Positions 45,464 to 53,796 of a stretch of 58,327 bases of DNA are shown one piece after another. Source of the DNA: Allobosea lupini (GTDB taxonomy: Bacteria > Pseudomonadota > Alphaproteobacteria > Rhizobiales > Beijerinckiaceae); NCBI RefSeq assembly GCF_900109525.1, contig NZ_FOAN01000017.1, positions 1 to 58,327 of the forward strand, given 5' to 3'. Below the pieces are notes generated by a model that saw nothing but the letters and a program-made list of their open reading frames with translations, searched no databases and had not been told where the DNA came from. The position numbers were made by a program, and so were the translations under genes. Within the stretch, counting starts at the first letter, position 1. Every line of letters begins with the position of its first letter.

Positions 45464-46084
45464 GTGACGCAGATTCCTTTCCAGAGATTCGCCCTGACAG
45501 CCGAGGGGCTCGCTTGCCGCCGCGGCGGGCGCGCGGTCTTCGGCGACGTCAGCTTCCACCTGGAAAATGGCACGGCGATCGCGCTCACCGGCCGCAACGG
45601 CGCCGGCAAATCGAGCCTGATCGCCATGGTGTGCGGGCGCCTGCGGCCCGAAGCCGGGGTGATCAAGCTCGAGGGGCAGGGCGACCTGCCGCCGGCCGAG
45701 GCAGTTCATCTGGTCGGCCACCGCGACGGGCTCAAGACCGCGCTGACCGCGGCCGAGAATTTGCGTTTCGCGCAGGATCTGCTTGGCCAGCCGGGCCTCG
45801 ACCCGGCCGAGGCGCTCGCGACGGTCGGCCTGCCGCATGCCGGGTCGCTGCCGGTCGGCTATCTCTCGGCCGGCCAGCGCCGGCGCGTCGCGCTGGCACG
45901 CCTCCTGGTGGCGTCGCGGCCGATCTGGCTGCTGGACGAGCCGATGGCAGCACTGGATATCGGCTCGCAGGCGATGCTGTCGCAGCTCATGCAGGCACAT
46001 CTGGCGGCGGGCGGCGCGATCCTGGCGGCGACCCACGGCCCGCTCGGCCTCGACGGCGCGCGCGAACTCAGGATCGGCCCGTGA
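45464..46084 (+). CDS. ccmA: Heme exporter ATP-binding protein CcmA
   Basis: ATPase of the CcmABCD complex that releases holo-CcmE in cytochrome c maturation. It has 206 residues with Walker A GRNGAGKSS, the signature LSAGQRRRVALARL and Walker B WLLDEPMAALD. The start is GTG 45464; no in-frame ATG precedes it after the nearest stop. It overlaps ccmB by four bases. Confidence 0.94.
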   Translation: MTQIPFQRFALTAEGLACRRGGRAVFGDVSFHLENGTAIALTGRNGAGKSSLIAMVCGRLRPEAGVIKLEGQGDLPPAEAVHLVGHRDGLKTALTAAENLRFAQDLLGQPGLDPAEALATVGLPHAGSLPVGYLSAGQRRRVALARLLVASRPIWLLDEPMAALDIGSQAMLSQLMQAHLAAGGAILAATHGPLGLDGARELRIGP

Positions 46085-46746
46085 CCGGCGCCTTCCTTGC
46101 CATCCTCAGGCGCGATCTTGCTTTGGCTGTCCGGGCCGGCGGCGGCGGCGAGCTCGCGCTCGTCTTCTTCCTGACCGTCGTGGTGCTGATTCCGTTCGCG
46201 CTCGGGCCCGACCTCAACCTGCTGTCGCGGATCGGCCCGGCGATCCTTTGGCTCGGGGCGTTGCTGGCGACCTTGATCGGGCTCGACCGCCTGTTCCAGG
46301 CTGATGAGGAGGACGGCTCGCTCGATTTGATCCGCGGCGCGCCGCTGCCGCTCGAGCTCGCCGTCCTCGCCAAGGCGCTGGCGCATTGGCTGACGACCGG
46401 CCTGCCGCTGACCTTGGCCGCGCCGCTGCTCGGGCTGCTCGTCGCGCTGCCGGTGGAGAGCGTCCTGCCACTGACCGCGAGCCTTGCTTTAGGAACTCCG
46501 GCGCTGAGCTTCATCGGGGCGGGCGCCGCGGCACTAACCGCGAGCCTACGGCGGGGCGGCCTGATCCTGCCGATCCTGGTCGCGCCGCTGTGCGTGCCCG
46601 TGCTGATCTTCGGTGTTTCGGCTTCGGACGCGGCACGCGGGCCGATGCCGCTGCAGAGCCCGTTGCTGATCCTGGCTGCGTTATCGCTGATGGCGGCCGT
46701 GGTTGGCTGTGTCGCGGCGGCGGCAGCGTTGCGCCAGCCGGATTGA
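46081..46746 (+). CDS. ccmB: Heme exporter permease CcmB
   Basis: Six-helix inner-membrane subunit of the CcmABCD complex, 221 residues. Motifs include FLAILRRDLALAVRAGG at the N-terminus, LDRLFQADEEDGSLDLIRG and LIFGVSA. The start is a GTG within GTGA that overlaps the ccmA stop; the same frame is open far upstream inside ccmA but that part is noise. Confidence 0.93.
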   Translation: MTGAFLAILRRDLALAVRAGGGGELALVFFLTVVVLIPFALGPDLNLLSRIGPAILWLGALLATLIGLDRLFQADEEDGSLDLIRGAPLPLELAVLAKALAHWLTTGLPLTLAAPLLGLLVALPVESVLPLTASLALGTPALSFIGAGAAALTASLRRGGLILPILVAPLCVPVLIFGVSASDAARGPMPLQSPLLILAALSLMAAVVGCVAAAAALRQPD

Positions 46747-46750
46747 GGCG

Positions 46751-46978
46751 TCAGACCTCGGACAATTCACCCCGGTCGAGTTCCAGGGCGCAGCCAGATT
46801 GGGTTGCCAACCGGGCGACGGCGGCTGCGATGTCTTCGAGCGCGACATTCTCATCGATGAAACGGCGCTGGACGTCTTCGGCGACGCCGAAGACGTCGAC
46901 GACCCGCGATTGACCTGCCTCCAGGCGCACGGCCGTCTCGATGTCGCGTCGCATGGGATCGGATAGCGTGATGAGCAT
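46751..46978 (-). CDS. Small protein of unknown function, 75 aa
   Basis: Acidic helical protein (MLITLSDPMRRDIETAVRLE, then VVDVFGVAEDVQRRFIDENV) with no family I recognise. A strong ribosome site GGAGGG lies six bases before the ATG, which supports a real gene. It is on the opposite strand to ccmB and ends four bases from the ccmB stop. Paired divergently with the small RHH gene over a shared AT-rich region. Confidence 0.65.
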   Translation of the reverse strand: MLITLSDPMRRDIETAVRLEAGQSRVVDVFGVAEDVQRRFIDENVALEDIAAAVARLATQSGCALELDRGELSEV

Positions 46979-47123
46979 GGCAATCCCTCCTACGACCCGA
47001 TATTACGCCCAAGCTGAGTAGCGCTCAATAAAAAATATAATAATTTCAGTTATTTAGTAGATTGCGTCAGTGGAGGTTGAGTCGCTTGACGCTCAGGTGC
47101 CGTCGGCGACGCAGCCACTTGTG

Positions 47124-47160
47124 ATTGAGTAACTCGCGCAAATATAGTCACTTACTCATT
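47124..47160. promoter_or_regulatory. Operator candidate in an AT-rich divergent control region
   Basis: The 203 bases between the two small divergent genes (46979-47181) include a run of A/T far below local GC (for example TAAAAAATATAATAATTTC at 47027-47045). Near the plus-strand gene, ATTGAGTAA (47124-47132) and TTACTCATT (47152-47160) form an inverted repeat with one mismatch. Likely a binding site for the RHH protein or a promoter element. Confidence 0.4.
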
Positions 47161-47181
47161 TCCAGCGCGATGGAGCGCGCC

Positions 47182-47424
47182 ATGCCGGATTTGGAACGCG
47201 GCGAACGTTTGCAGATCATGCTCAGCGCGGACGAACTCCGTGCGGTCGAGAACTGGCGGTTCGAGAAGCGGATGCCGAGCCGCGCCGCGGCCGTCCGCGA
47301 ATTGCTCAGGCGCGGCCTGAATGCCGAGGGCTTCGACGTCGCTGCCGACGGCGCTCGTTCAGGCAGCTTCAGCGTCCTCGACAAGGTCGATGGCGACGAG
47401 CCGGCCGTGCCGGAGAAGAACTAG
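47182..47424 (+). CDS. Small ribbon-helix-helix DNA-binding protein
   Basis: An 80-residue protein. RHH core: ERLQIMLSADELRAVENWRFEKRMPSRAAAVRELLRRGL in parts, starting near residue 7, with the beta strand LQIML and the ...RAAAVRELLRRGL second helix. A polar tail ends AVPEKN. GGAG six bases before ATG 47182 supports this start; an ATG at 47170 and a TTG further upstream are alternatives. Could be an autoregulator or an orphan antitoxin-like factor. Confidence 0.75.
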   Translation: MPDLERGERLQIMLSADELRAVENWRFEKRMPSRAAAVRELLRRGLNAEGFDVAADGARSGSFSVLDKVDGDEPAVPEKN

Positions 47425-47533
47425 CCTTCTTGCTAGCCTCATCGTCGCAGGTACCGCTCCTCGATTGTGAGCCGGGCCGGCGATTGCTACATGCTCTCTG
47501 GTCGAAAGAAGAGCAGAGCCGGCCACCACCGTC

Positions 47534-48292
47534 ATGGCGAGCCTTACCGAACTGGCCAATCCGGCGCGCTTCATGCGCCTGTCGAGCGTCTTGCTGCCCT
47601 GGCTCGCGGGAGCGGCGGCGCTGCTGCTCACGATCGGCTTCTATCTCGTCTGGTTCGTCGCCCCCTCCGACTACCAGCAGGGCGAGACGATTCGGATCAT
47701 GTACATCCATGTGCCGGCGGCCTGGCTGGCGCTGATGTTCTATTCGATGATGGCGCTCTCGGCGCTCGGCGTGCTGGTCTGGCGCCATCCGCTCGCCGAC
47801 GTCGCCCAGCAGGCTGCAGCACCGATCGGCGCCTGCTTCGCGCTGATCTGCCTGCTGACCGGGTCGTTCTGGGGCAAGCCGATGTGGGGCACCTACTGGG
47901 TCTGGGATGCGCGCCTGACCTCGATGCTGGTGCTGTTCCTCATCTATCTCGGCCTGATCGCGCTGCGCCGGGCCATCGACGAGCCTTCGCGGGCCGGCCG
48001 CGCCGTCGCGATCCTGACGCTGGTCGGCTGCGTCAACATCCCGATCATCAAGTTCTCGGTCGACTGGTGGAGCACATTGCATCAGCCGGCCTCGGTGCTG
48101 CGGCTGGGCGGGCCGACCATCCATTCCTCGATGCTCTGGCCGCTGGTGATCACCGCGATCGGTTTCACGCTGCTGGCGCTGGCGCTGCATTGCGCCGCCA
48201 TGCAGGCCGAGATCCTGCGCCGGCGCGTGCGCACACTGACGATCTTCGAGGCCGAGCGGCTCGACCGGCTCTCGCTGCAGGCGGCGCAATGA
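47534..48292 (+). CDS. ccmC: Heme exporter protein CcmC
   Basis: Six-helix heme-handling protein of 252 residues. The heme-binding WWD-type motif is GTYWVWDARLTS and the axial histidines lie in YIHVPAAWLA and TLHQPASV. It loads heme onto CcmE. It starts a coupled ccmCDG run (ATGA overlaps) but is separated from ccmAB by the two small genes. Confidence 0.95.
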   Translation: MASLTELANPARFMRLSSVLLPWLAGAAALLLTIGFYLVWFVAPSDYQQGETIRIMYIHVPAAWLALMFYSMMALSALGVLVWRHPLADVAQQAAAPIGACFALICLLTGSFWGKPMWGTYWVWDARLTSMLVLFLIYLGLIALRRAIDEPSRAGRAVAILTLVGCVNIPIIKFSVDWWSTLHQPASVLRLGGPTIHSSMLWPLVITAIGFTLLALALHCAAMQAEILRRRVRTLTIFEAERLDRLSLQAAQ

Positions 48293-48462
48293 CGGACGTG
48301 CTCGGACCCCATGCCGGCTTCATCCTCGCCGCCTATCTGGCTGCGGCCGTGATCCTCGGCGGTCTCGCCGCCGCGATCCTGCTCGACCGGCGCGCGCAGC
48401 GGCGTGCACTGGCGGCGCTGGAAGAGCGCGGCGCCGGTCGTCGTGGCGGAGCGTCGTCATGA
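48289..48462 (+). CDS. ccmD: Heme exporter protein CcmD
   Basis: A 57-residue single-helix protein (GFILAAYLAAAVILGGLAAAILLD, helix in two parts near residues 11-32) with a basic, arginine-rich cytoplasmic tail, as usual for CcmD. It overlaps ccmC and ccmG by ATGA at both ends. Its place between ccmC and ccmG makes the identification firm despite its short length. Confidence 0.9.
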   Translation: MTDVLGPHAGFILAAYLAAAVILGGLAAAILLDRRAQRRALAALEERGAGRRGGASS

Positions 48463-49055
48463 GCGAGGCGTCCGTTTCAGCGCCGCGACGGTCGCCCTGG
48501 CTCTATGCGATCCCGCTGCTGGTTTTCGTGGCCTTGGCGGCGGTGTTCGCCAAAGGGCTGTTCTCGGGCGATGCCAGCAAGGTGCCCTCGGCCCTGATCG
48601 GCAAGCCGGCCCCGGCGGTCACATTGGCGCCGCTCGAAGGCCTGCAGCGCGATAGCCAACCTGTGCCGGCCTTCGGCATGGCTGATCTCGCCAAGGGCAA
48701 GGCGACGATCGTCAACGTCTTCGCCAGCTGGTGCGCGCCCTGCCGGGTCGAGCATCCCTTCCTCGTCGCCATGGCCGATTCGGCCGCGGTGAAGCAGGGC
48801 AAGGTCCAGCTCGTCGGCTTCAACTACAAGGACGAGGCCGAGAACGCCCGCCGCTTCCTCGGCGCGCTCGGCAATCCCTATTCCGCCGTCGGTGCCGATC
48901 GTGCCGGCCGCGCCGCGATCGACTGGGGCGTCTACGGCGTGCCCGAGACTTTCCTGATCGGGCCGGACGGGCGCATCCTCGACAAGCATGTCGGCCCGCT
49001 CGACGGGCAGGCGGCGTCACGCATGCTGGCGAAGGCGGCGGCGCTGGTGAAGTGA
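48459..49055 (+). CDS. ccmG: Thiol:disulfide interchange protein CcmG (DsbE)
   Basis: Membrane-anchored periplasmic thioredoxin of 198 residues that reduces apocytochrome c. N-terminal anchor (LYAIPLLVFVALAAVFA), active site Cys92-Ala-Pro-Cys95 in FASWCAPCRVEHP, and the cis-proline region GVYGVPETFLIG. Ends ten bases before the convergent purQ stop. Confidence 0.95.
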   Translation: MSEASVSAPRRSPWLYAIPLLVFVALAAVFAKGLFSGDASKVPSALIGKPAPAVTLAPLEGLQRDSQPVPAFGMADLAKGKATIVNVFASWCAPCRVEHPFLVAMADSAAVKQGKVQLVGFNYKDEAENARRFLGALGNPYSAVGADRAGRAAIDWGVYGVPETFLIGPDGRILDKHVGPLDGQAASRMLAKAAALVK

Positions 49056-49065
49056 CGGCCGCAGG

Positions 49066-49761
49066 TCAGGCCGCCTTCTTGCCGCCGACCAGGCTTTCGA
49101 ACATGCCGCGGCCGTCGGTGCCGCCGACGAGGCCGTCGATCAGATTCTCCGGATGCGGCATCAGGCCGAGCACGTTGCGGCCGGGCGAATAGATGCCGGC
49201 GATGCCGTTGAGGGAGCCGTTCGGATTGGTCGCGGCAGTCACGTTCCCATCCGCATCGCAATAGCGGAAGGCGACGAGTCCCTCGCCTTCGAGCCGGGCC
49301 AGCGTTTCGGGATCGCAGATATAGTTGCCCTCGCCATGGGCGATGCAGACATCGATCACCTGCCCCTTGGCATAGGCCGAGGTGAAGGCGGTGTCGTTGC
49401 GCTCGACCTTGAGATGCTGGCGCTTGCAGACGAATTTCAGATCGGCGTTGCGGGCCAGCACGCCCGGCAGCAGGCCGGCCTCGCAGGCGATCTGGAAGCC
49501 GTTGCAGATGCCGAGAACGAGGCCGCCGCGCGCCGCATGGGCCCGCGTCGCGTCCATGATGTGGGCGCGGCCGGCGATGGCGCCGCAGCGCAGATAGTCG
49601 CCATAGGAGAAACCGCCGGGCAGGACGACGAGGTCGGTGCCACCAGGCAGCTCATGATCGCCATGCCAGACATGGTCGACCGTGGCGCCCGCCTGGCGCA
49701 GGGCCTTGGCGACGTCACCGTCGCGATTCGAGCCGGGGAAGGTGATGACGGCGGCGCGCAT
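49066..49761 (-). CDS. purQ: Phosphoribosylformylglycinamidine synthase subunit PurQ
   Basis: Glutaminase subunit of FGAM synthase in purine synthesis; 231 residues. The class I amidotransferase triad is Cys86 (GICNGFQ), His203 and Glu205 (LMPHPEN). N-terminus MRAAVITFPGSNRD is typical. Last gene of a purC-lipoprotein-purS-purQ unit; it starts three bases after purS. Confidence 0.96.
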   Translation of the reverse strand: MRAAVITFPGSNRDGDVAKALRQAGATVDHVWHGDHELPGGTDLVVLPGGFSYGDYLRCGAIAGRAHIMDATRAHAARGGLVLGICNGFQIACEAGLLPGVLARNADLKFVCKRQHLKVERNDTAFTSAYAKGQVIDVCIAHGEGNYICDPETLARLEGEGLVAFRYCDADGNVTAATNPNGSLNGIAGIYSPGRNVLGLMPHPENLIDGLVGGTDGRGMFESLVGGKKAA

Positions 49762-49764
49762 CGG

Positions 49765-50007
49765 TCAGGCTCCGATCTCGACCCGGTAGTTCTCGATGAC
49801 GGTGTTGGCGAGGAGTTTCTCGCAGGCAGCCTTGAGGGCGGCCTCGGCCGCGGCCTTGTCGGCGCCGTCGAGCTCGATGTCGAAGACCTTCCCCTGGCGG
49901 ACCGAGCCGACGCCGTCGATGCCGAGGGATTTCAGCGCGCCCTCGATCGCCTTGCCCTGCGGGTCGAGCACGCCGGTCTTGAGGGTGACGGTGACGCGGG
50001 CTTTCAT
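49765..50007 (-). CDS. purS: Phosphoribosylformylglycinamidine synthase subunit PurS
   Basis: Small bridging subunit between PurQ and PurL; 80 residues. KARVTVTLKTGVLDPQGKAI and SVRQGKVFDIEL are family blocks. GGAG six bases before ATG 50007 fixes the start over a longer frame. Confidence 0.95.
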   Translation of the reverse strand: MKARVTVTLKTGVLDPQGKAIEGALKSLGIDGVGSVRQGKVFDIELDGADKAAAEAALKAACEKLLANTVIENYRVEIGA

Positions 50008-50072
50008 CGTGATCTCCGGAACGGGGCGCTTGTCGGTTCGCTTAGCGGTGAATCGGTGCCGGCTCAACCATT

Positions 50073-50645
50073 TCAGCGACTCGCCCAGGTCGCGCGGGCG
50101 AAATCCTGGGCGGCCTGCGAATCGTCGGTCACGGCGATCGCCATGGACAGCGTGGTGTCCTTGCGCGCGTAGAGGATCGCGGTCGCGGCCAGGCGGCCGC
50201 CGTCCCTGGCGCGGATTTCGACGAGGATGCCGTCGGTGCCGTCCTGCTTGAAGCGCGAGACGGTGGTCGTGCTCTTCGGCTTCTCGGCCCGCTTCGCCTT
50301 TGGGCGCTTGGAGAACTCGCGTGCCAGCCGCGCCGGGTTGAGCGCAAGCGTCCGCGCCATGTCCGCGGCCTCGCTGCCTTCGAAGCTGAGCAGCGCGGCA
50401 ACGCCCGGCCGCTCGCAGTCCTGCGGCGTGCAGAAGACCATCGCCTTCGGATTGATGCCGTCGTTGACGACCCAGTTCTGGATCGGCAGCGGTTCCCAGC
50501 CGCGCCCGGCTGCGAGCTGGACCAGGCCCGGCCCGAAATGATCGGCGCAGCCGGCGATCAGGATCATGCCGAGCGCGAGCGCGCCGAAACGCAAACGGGA
50601 GCGCAAGCGCCCCCGTCCGGTCGTCTGGGACTTGCTAGCCGTCAT
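50073..50645 (-). CDS. Putative lipoprotein in the pur operon
   Basis: A 190-residue protein of unknown function. After a basic N-terminus the lipobox MILIAGC puts a lipidated cysteine near residue 33. The mature part includes QDCERPGVAALLSFEGSEA and a C-terminal strand-rich block (ILVEIRARDGGRLAATAILYAR, in two parts). It lies 23 bases after purC and 65 before purS, so it is probably cotranscribed with purine genes although its role should be in the envelope. Confidence 0.78.
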   Translation of the reverse strand: MTASKSQTTGRGRLRSRLRFGALALGMILIAGCADHFGPGLVQLAAGRGWEPLPIQNWVVNDGINPKAMVFCTPQDCERPGVAALLSFEGSEAADMARTLALNPARLAREFSKRPKAKRAEKPKSTTTVSRFKQDGTDGILVEIRARDGGRLAATAILYARKDTTLSMAIAVTDDSQAAQDFARATWASR

Positions 50646-50668
50646 GCTCACAGCACGAGGCGCGACAA

Positions 50669-51433
50669 TTACTGCACCAGCCGGGGGCCCGCCGGGCCCG
50701 GCTTTTCGTTCTCGCCGAGAATACCGAGGCGGCGCGCCACTTCGGTATAGGCCTCGATCAACCCACCCAGGTCGCGGCGGAAGCGATCCTTGTCCATCTT
50801 GTCTTTCGACCTGATGTCCCAGAGCCGGCAGGAATCGGGGCTGATCTCGTCGGCGACGACGATGCGCATCATGTCGCCTTCCCAGAGCCGGCCGCACTCG
50901 ATCTTGAAGTCGACGAGACGGATGCCGGCGCCGAGGAAGAGGCCGGAGAGGAAATCATTGACGCGAATGGCAAGCGCCATGATGTCGTCGATCTCCTGCG
51001 GCGTTGCCCAGCCGAAGGCCGTGATGTGCTCTTCCGAGACCATCGGATCGCCCAGCGCGTCGTTCTTGTAGTAGAACTCGATGATCGAGCGCGGCAGCTG
51101 GGTGCCTTCCTCGATGCCGAGCTTGGTCGAGAGCGAGCCGGCAGCGACATTGCGGACCACGACCTCGAGCGGAATGATCTCGACCTCGCGAATCAGCTGC
51201 TCGCGCATGTTCAGGCGGCGGATGAAATGCGTGGGAACGCCGATATCGTTGAGATTGCTGAAGATATGCTCGGAGATGCGGTTGTTCAGCACGCCCTTGC
51301 CGTCGATCACTTCGTGCTTCTTGGCATTGAAGGCGGTCGCGTCGTCCTTGAAATGCTGGATCAGCGTTCCAGGCTCCGGTCCTTCATAGAGGACCTTCGC
51401 CTTGCCTTCGTAAATGCGACGGCGGCGGTTCAT
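50669..51433 (-). CDS. purC: SAICAR synthase PurC
   Basis: Phosphoribosylaminoimidazole-succinocarboxamide synthase, 254 residues. Family blocks: RRRIYEGKAKVLYEGPEPGT (N-terminal ATP site), FIRRLNMREQLIREVEIIPL and EISPDSCRLWDIRSKDKMDK. ATG 51433 (MNRRRRIYEG) is the conserved start; the longer frame is unrelated sequence. It heads the purC-S-Q unit. Confidence 0.96.
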   Translation of the reverse strand: MNRRRRIYEGKAKVLYEGPEPGTLIQHFKDDATAFNAKKHEVIDGKGVLNNRISEHIFSNLNDIGVPTHFIRRLNMREQLIREVEIIPLEVVVRNVAAGSLSTKLGIEEGTQLPRSIIEFYYKNDALGDPMVSEEHITAFGWATPQEIDDIMALAIRVNDFLSGLFLGAGIRLVDFKIECGRLWEGDMMRIVVADEISPDSCRLWDIRSKDKMDKDRFRRDLGGLIEAYTEVARRLGILGENEKPGPAGPRLVQ

Positions 51434-51666
51434 CGGGATATACCGTGGCTTGAGGAAATCCAAAGGGTCGGCCTCTCTCTGGTCGCGGTTGCCCGCGGCG
51501 GGATCATGGCCCTTTTCAGCACGCTCTCGCGCAATCTCGTTGCTCTGTCGAGTTCGATCCTGGCGCGCCGGTCCGGCTGGTTCATGCGGGCCCTGCTCCC
51601 TAGGAACCGGCCACACGTCGCGCTATATGGGCCTTTCGTGCTGCAAACGCAACAAAGCGCCTGAGG

Positions 51667-51682
51667 CGGGGTCGCGACCCCG
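51667..51682. promoter_or_regulatory. 16-bp perfect palindrome in the purC / zeta-inhibitor intergenic region
   Basis: CGGGGTCGCGACCCCG reads the same on both strands. The 374-base region 51434-51807 holds no gene I can support and must contain both divergent promoters. Near the plus-strand gene, CTATAT at 51744-51749 is a possible -10 without a good -35. The palindrome is a candidate operator or a hairpin. Confidence 0.35.
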
Positions 51683-51807
51683 GATTTGGCCGTGCCGGAT
51701 CAGGTTGGACAGCTGGGCCTCTAGCCCGCACCGCCATCACATTGCTATATGGCGAAGCTGATATCGCGCCGCAGCAAGATTGCCGCTCCGAAGAGGATAA
51801 GAACCAG

Positions 51808-52131
51808 ATGACCACCTTCGACCAGCGCAAGGACGCCTACGAGAACAAGTTCGCGCATGACGAGGAGCTCCGCTTCAAGGCGACGGCTCGGCGCAACAAG
51901 CTGCTCGGCCTGTGGGCCGCGGAGAAGCTCGGCAAGAGCGGCGCCGATGCCGATGCCTATGCCAAGTCCGTGGTGCTCGCCGATTTCGAGGAGGCCGGCG
52001 ACGACGACGTGCTGCGCAAGGTCAAGGCCGATTTCGCCGCGGGCGGCGTCACGGTCGCGGACGATGAGATCCGTCGGACGATGACCGAGCTCCTGATCAA
52101 GGCCGCCGACGAGATCCAGGCCGGCCGCTGA
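51808..52131 (+). CDS. F1F0-ATPase zeta inhibitor subunit (DUF1476)
   Basis: A 107-residue helical protein matching the alphaproteobacterial ATP synthase inhibitor described in Paracoccus. Family blocks: TTFDQRKDAYENKFAHDEEL at the N-terminus (the inhibitory region), FKATARRNKLLGLWAAEKLG, YAKSVVLADFEEAGDDDVLRK in parts. It blocks ATP hydrolysis by F1. ATG 51808 is the conserved start. Divergent from purC. Confidence 0.92.
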   Translation: MTTFDQRKDAYENKFAHDEELRFKATARRNKLLGLWAAEKLGKSGADADAYAKSVVLADFEEAGDDDVLRKVKADFAAGGVTVADDEIRRTMTELLIKAADEIQAGR

Positions 52132-52263
52132 ACGACGCTCGGCCGCAGGGCGGACTTCATCGCATTGCGCCCTTGAGCATGGTGCATGCCGCATCGTTTG
52201 CCTTTCACCGCCGGTTCGGTCCAGGGTCCCTGGACCCGCCAGTGGTGAAGAGCGGGCAACCGG

Positions 52264-53061
52264 ATGAATGCGCTCATGACCGCCGCCAAGCCGACCGTGC
52301 TGTCCTCGCTCGCCGATCGTCTCGCCAAGGGCGAGACGCTGCTGTCCGCGTGGTGCGGGCTGCCGGATCCGAGCATCGCCGCGATCCTGGCGCAGGAAGA
52401 CTTCGACGCGGTCACGCTCGACATGCAGCACGGCCCAATCACGCTCGCCGAGGTGATCCGGGCGATTCCGCTGATCAACGCCGCCGGCAAGCCGGCGCTG
52501 GCCCGCATTCCGGTCGGCGAGTTCCAGAACGTCTCGAAGCTGTTCGATTCCGGCGCCTCCGGCGTGATCGCGCCGATGATCAACACGATCGAGGATGCGC
52601 GCCGGCTCGCGGCCTATGCCAAGTATCCGCCGCTCGGCGAGCGCAGCTGGGGCAGCTATGGCGGCCTCGGCGCTTCCGGCCTCGACCAGAACGGCTATCT
52701 CAGGCTGGCCAACAGCTTCTCGCTGACCTTCGCGATGATCGAGACCCGCGAGGCATTGGCGATCGTCGACGACATCCTCGCGCTCGAGGGGATCGACGCG
52801 CTCTTCGTCGGCCCGTCCGATCTCTCGATCGCGCTGTCGGGCGGCGCCTCCGTCAATGCCTCGGCCAAGGAGGTCGATGACGCGCTGCGCCACATCGTGG
52901 CGCGGGCCAATGCCGTGAAGAAGCCGGTCGCCTTCTATGCTGCGAGCGCCGAACGGGCCGCGGAAGGTGTCGCACTCGGCGCGCGTCTGGTCACCGTGAT
53001 GAGCGATACTGGCTTTCTGCGTCATGCGGCGCAGGCTGCGCTGAAGATCGCGCGCGGCTGA
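52264..53061 (+). CDS. HpcH/HpaI-family aldolase
   Basis: Class II pyruvate aldolase-type TIM barrel of 265 residues. Blocks visible are FDAVTLDMQHGPITLAEV near residue 47, FDSGASGVIAPMINT with its conserved metal-side loop, and GIDALFVGPSDLSIALS. Substrates in the family are hydroxy-oxo acids such as 4-hydroxy-2-oxoheptanedioate; the substrate here is unknown because no catabolic genes are adjacent. An ATG four codons on is an alternative start. Confidence 0.9.
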   Translation: MNALMTAAKPTVLSSLADRLAKGETLLSAWCGLPDPSIAAILAQEDFDAVTLDMQHGPITLAEVIRAIPLINAAGKPALARIPVGEFQNVSKLFDSGASGVIAPMINTIEDARRLAAYAKYPPLGERSWGSYGGLGASGLDQNGYLRLANSFSLTFAMIETREALAIVDDILALEGIDALFVGPSDLSIALSGGASVNASAKEVDDALRHIVARANAVKKPVAFYAASAERAAEGVALGARLVTVMSDTGFLRHAAQAALKIARG

Positions 53062-53065
53062 CGCT

Positions 53066-53707
53066 TCAGGCGTTGATGCCCTCGCGCGATTTCAGCGCGG
53101 CGTAATAGGCCCAGAGCAGGCGTGCGGCAACGCCTCGCCAGGGCCGCCAGGCTTCGGCGAGTTCCGCCAGTTCGGTGGGATTTGGCCGCAATGGCAGCCC
53201 GAAAGCGACCTTCGCGGCCTCCTGCACCGCGAGGTCGCCGGCGGCGAAGCCGTCGCGATGGCCGAGGCAGAACAGCAGGTAGACATCCGCCGTCCAGGGG
53301 CCGATGCCGGAAACGGCCGTCATGTGCGCGTGGACGAATTCCGGCGTCGCCGTCTCCAGCGCGGCAAGGTCGAGCCGGTTCTCGGCGATCGCCGCGGCGA
53401 CGGCGCGCAGCGTCTTCTGCTTCGGCCGGGACAGACCCGACAGCCGCATCTCCTCGTCGCTGGCAGCGAGGACGCGTTCCGGCGTCAGCGGGGCAAGCAC
53501 GCTCTCGACCCTCGCCCAGACGGCGCGGGCGCTTGCCACCGAAAGCTGCTGCGAGACGATGATCGAGGCCAGGCTCGAAAACCCGCTCTCGCGGCGGCGC
53601 AGCGGCGGAATGCCGGTCCGGGCGATGATCTGGTCCCAGACGGGATCGAGCGTGGCGAGGGCAGCCATGCCCTCTTCGAGATCGGCGGTGCAGGAGATCG
53701 TCGCCAT
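53066..53707 (-). CDS. DNA-3-methyladenine glycosylase II (AlkA-type HhH-GPD)
   Basis: Base-excision repair glycosylase of 213 residues. The helix-hairpin-helix is VSGIGPWTADVYLLFCLGH and the catalytic Asp158 lies in FAAGDLAVQ. SIIVSQQLSVASARAVWAR is the N-terminal family block. It lacks the extra N-terminal domain of E. coli AlkA. Convergent with the aldolase gene (stops four bases apart) and divergent from gluQRS. Confidence 0.92.
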   Translation of the reverse strand: MATISCTADLEEGMAALATLDPVWDQIIARTGIPPLRRRESGFSSLASIIVSQQLSVASARAVWARVESVLAPLTPERVLAASDEEMRLSGLSRPKQKTLRAVAAAIAENRLDLAALETATPEFVHAHMTAVSGIGPWTADVYLLFCLGHRDGFAAGDLAVQEAAKVAFGLPLRPNPTELAELAEAWRPWRGVAARLLWAYYAALKSREGINA

Positions 53708-53796
53708 GTTACCCGGGTCTATTGCCGATCGCTGCTCCTGGTCCTGTCAGGAGGCAGGGCTTGGCGAGGCTCGCCGCAAACCATAGACAGAAGCGG

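Noticed and set aside
45514..46080. In-frame N-terminal extension of ccmB
   Set aside because: It overlaps ccmA in another frame; the GTGA overlap and the CcmB N-terminus mark the real start at 46081.
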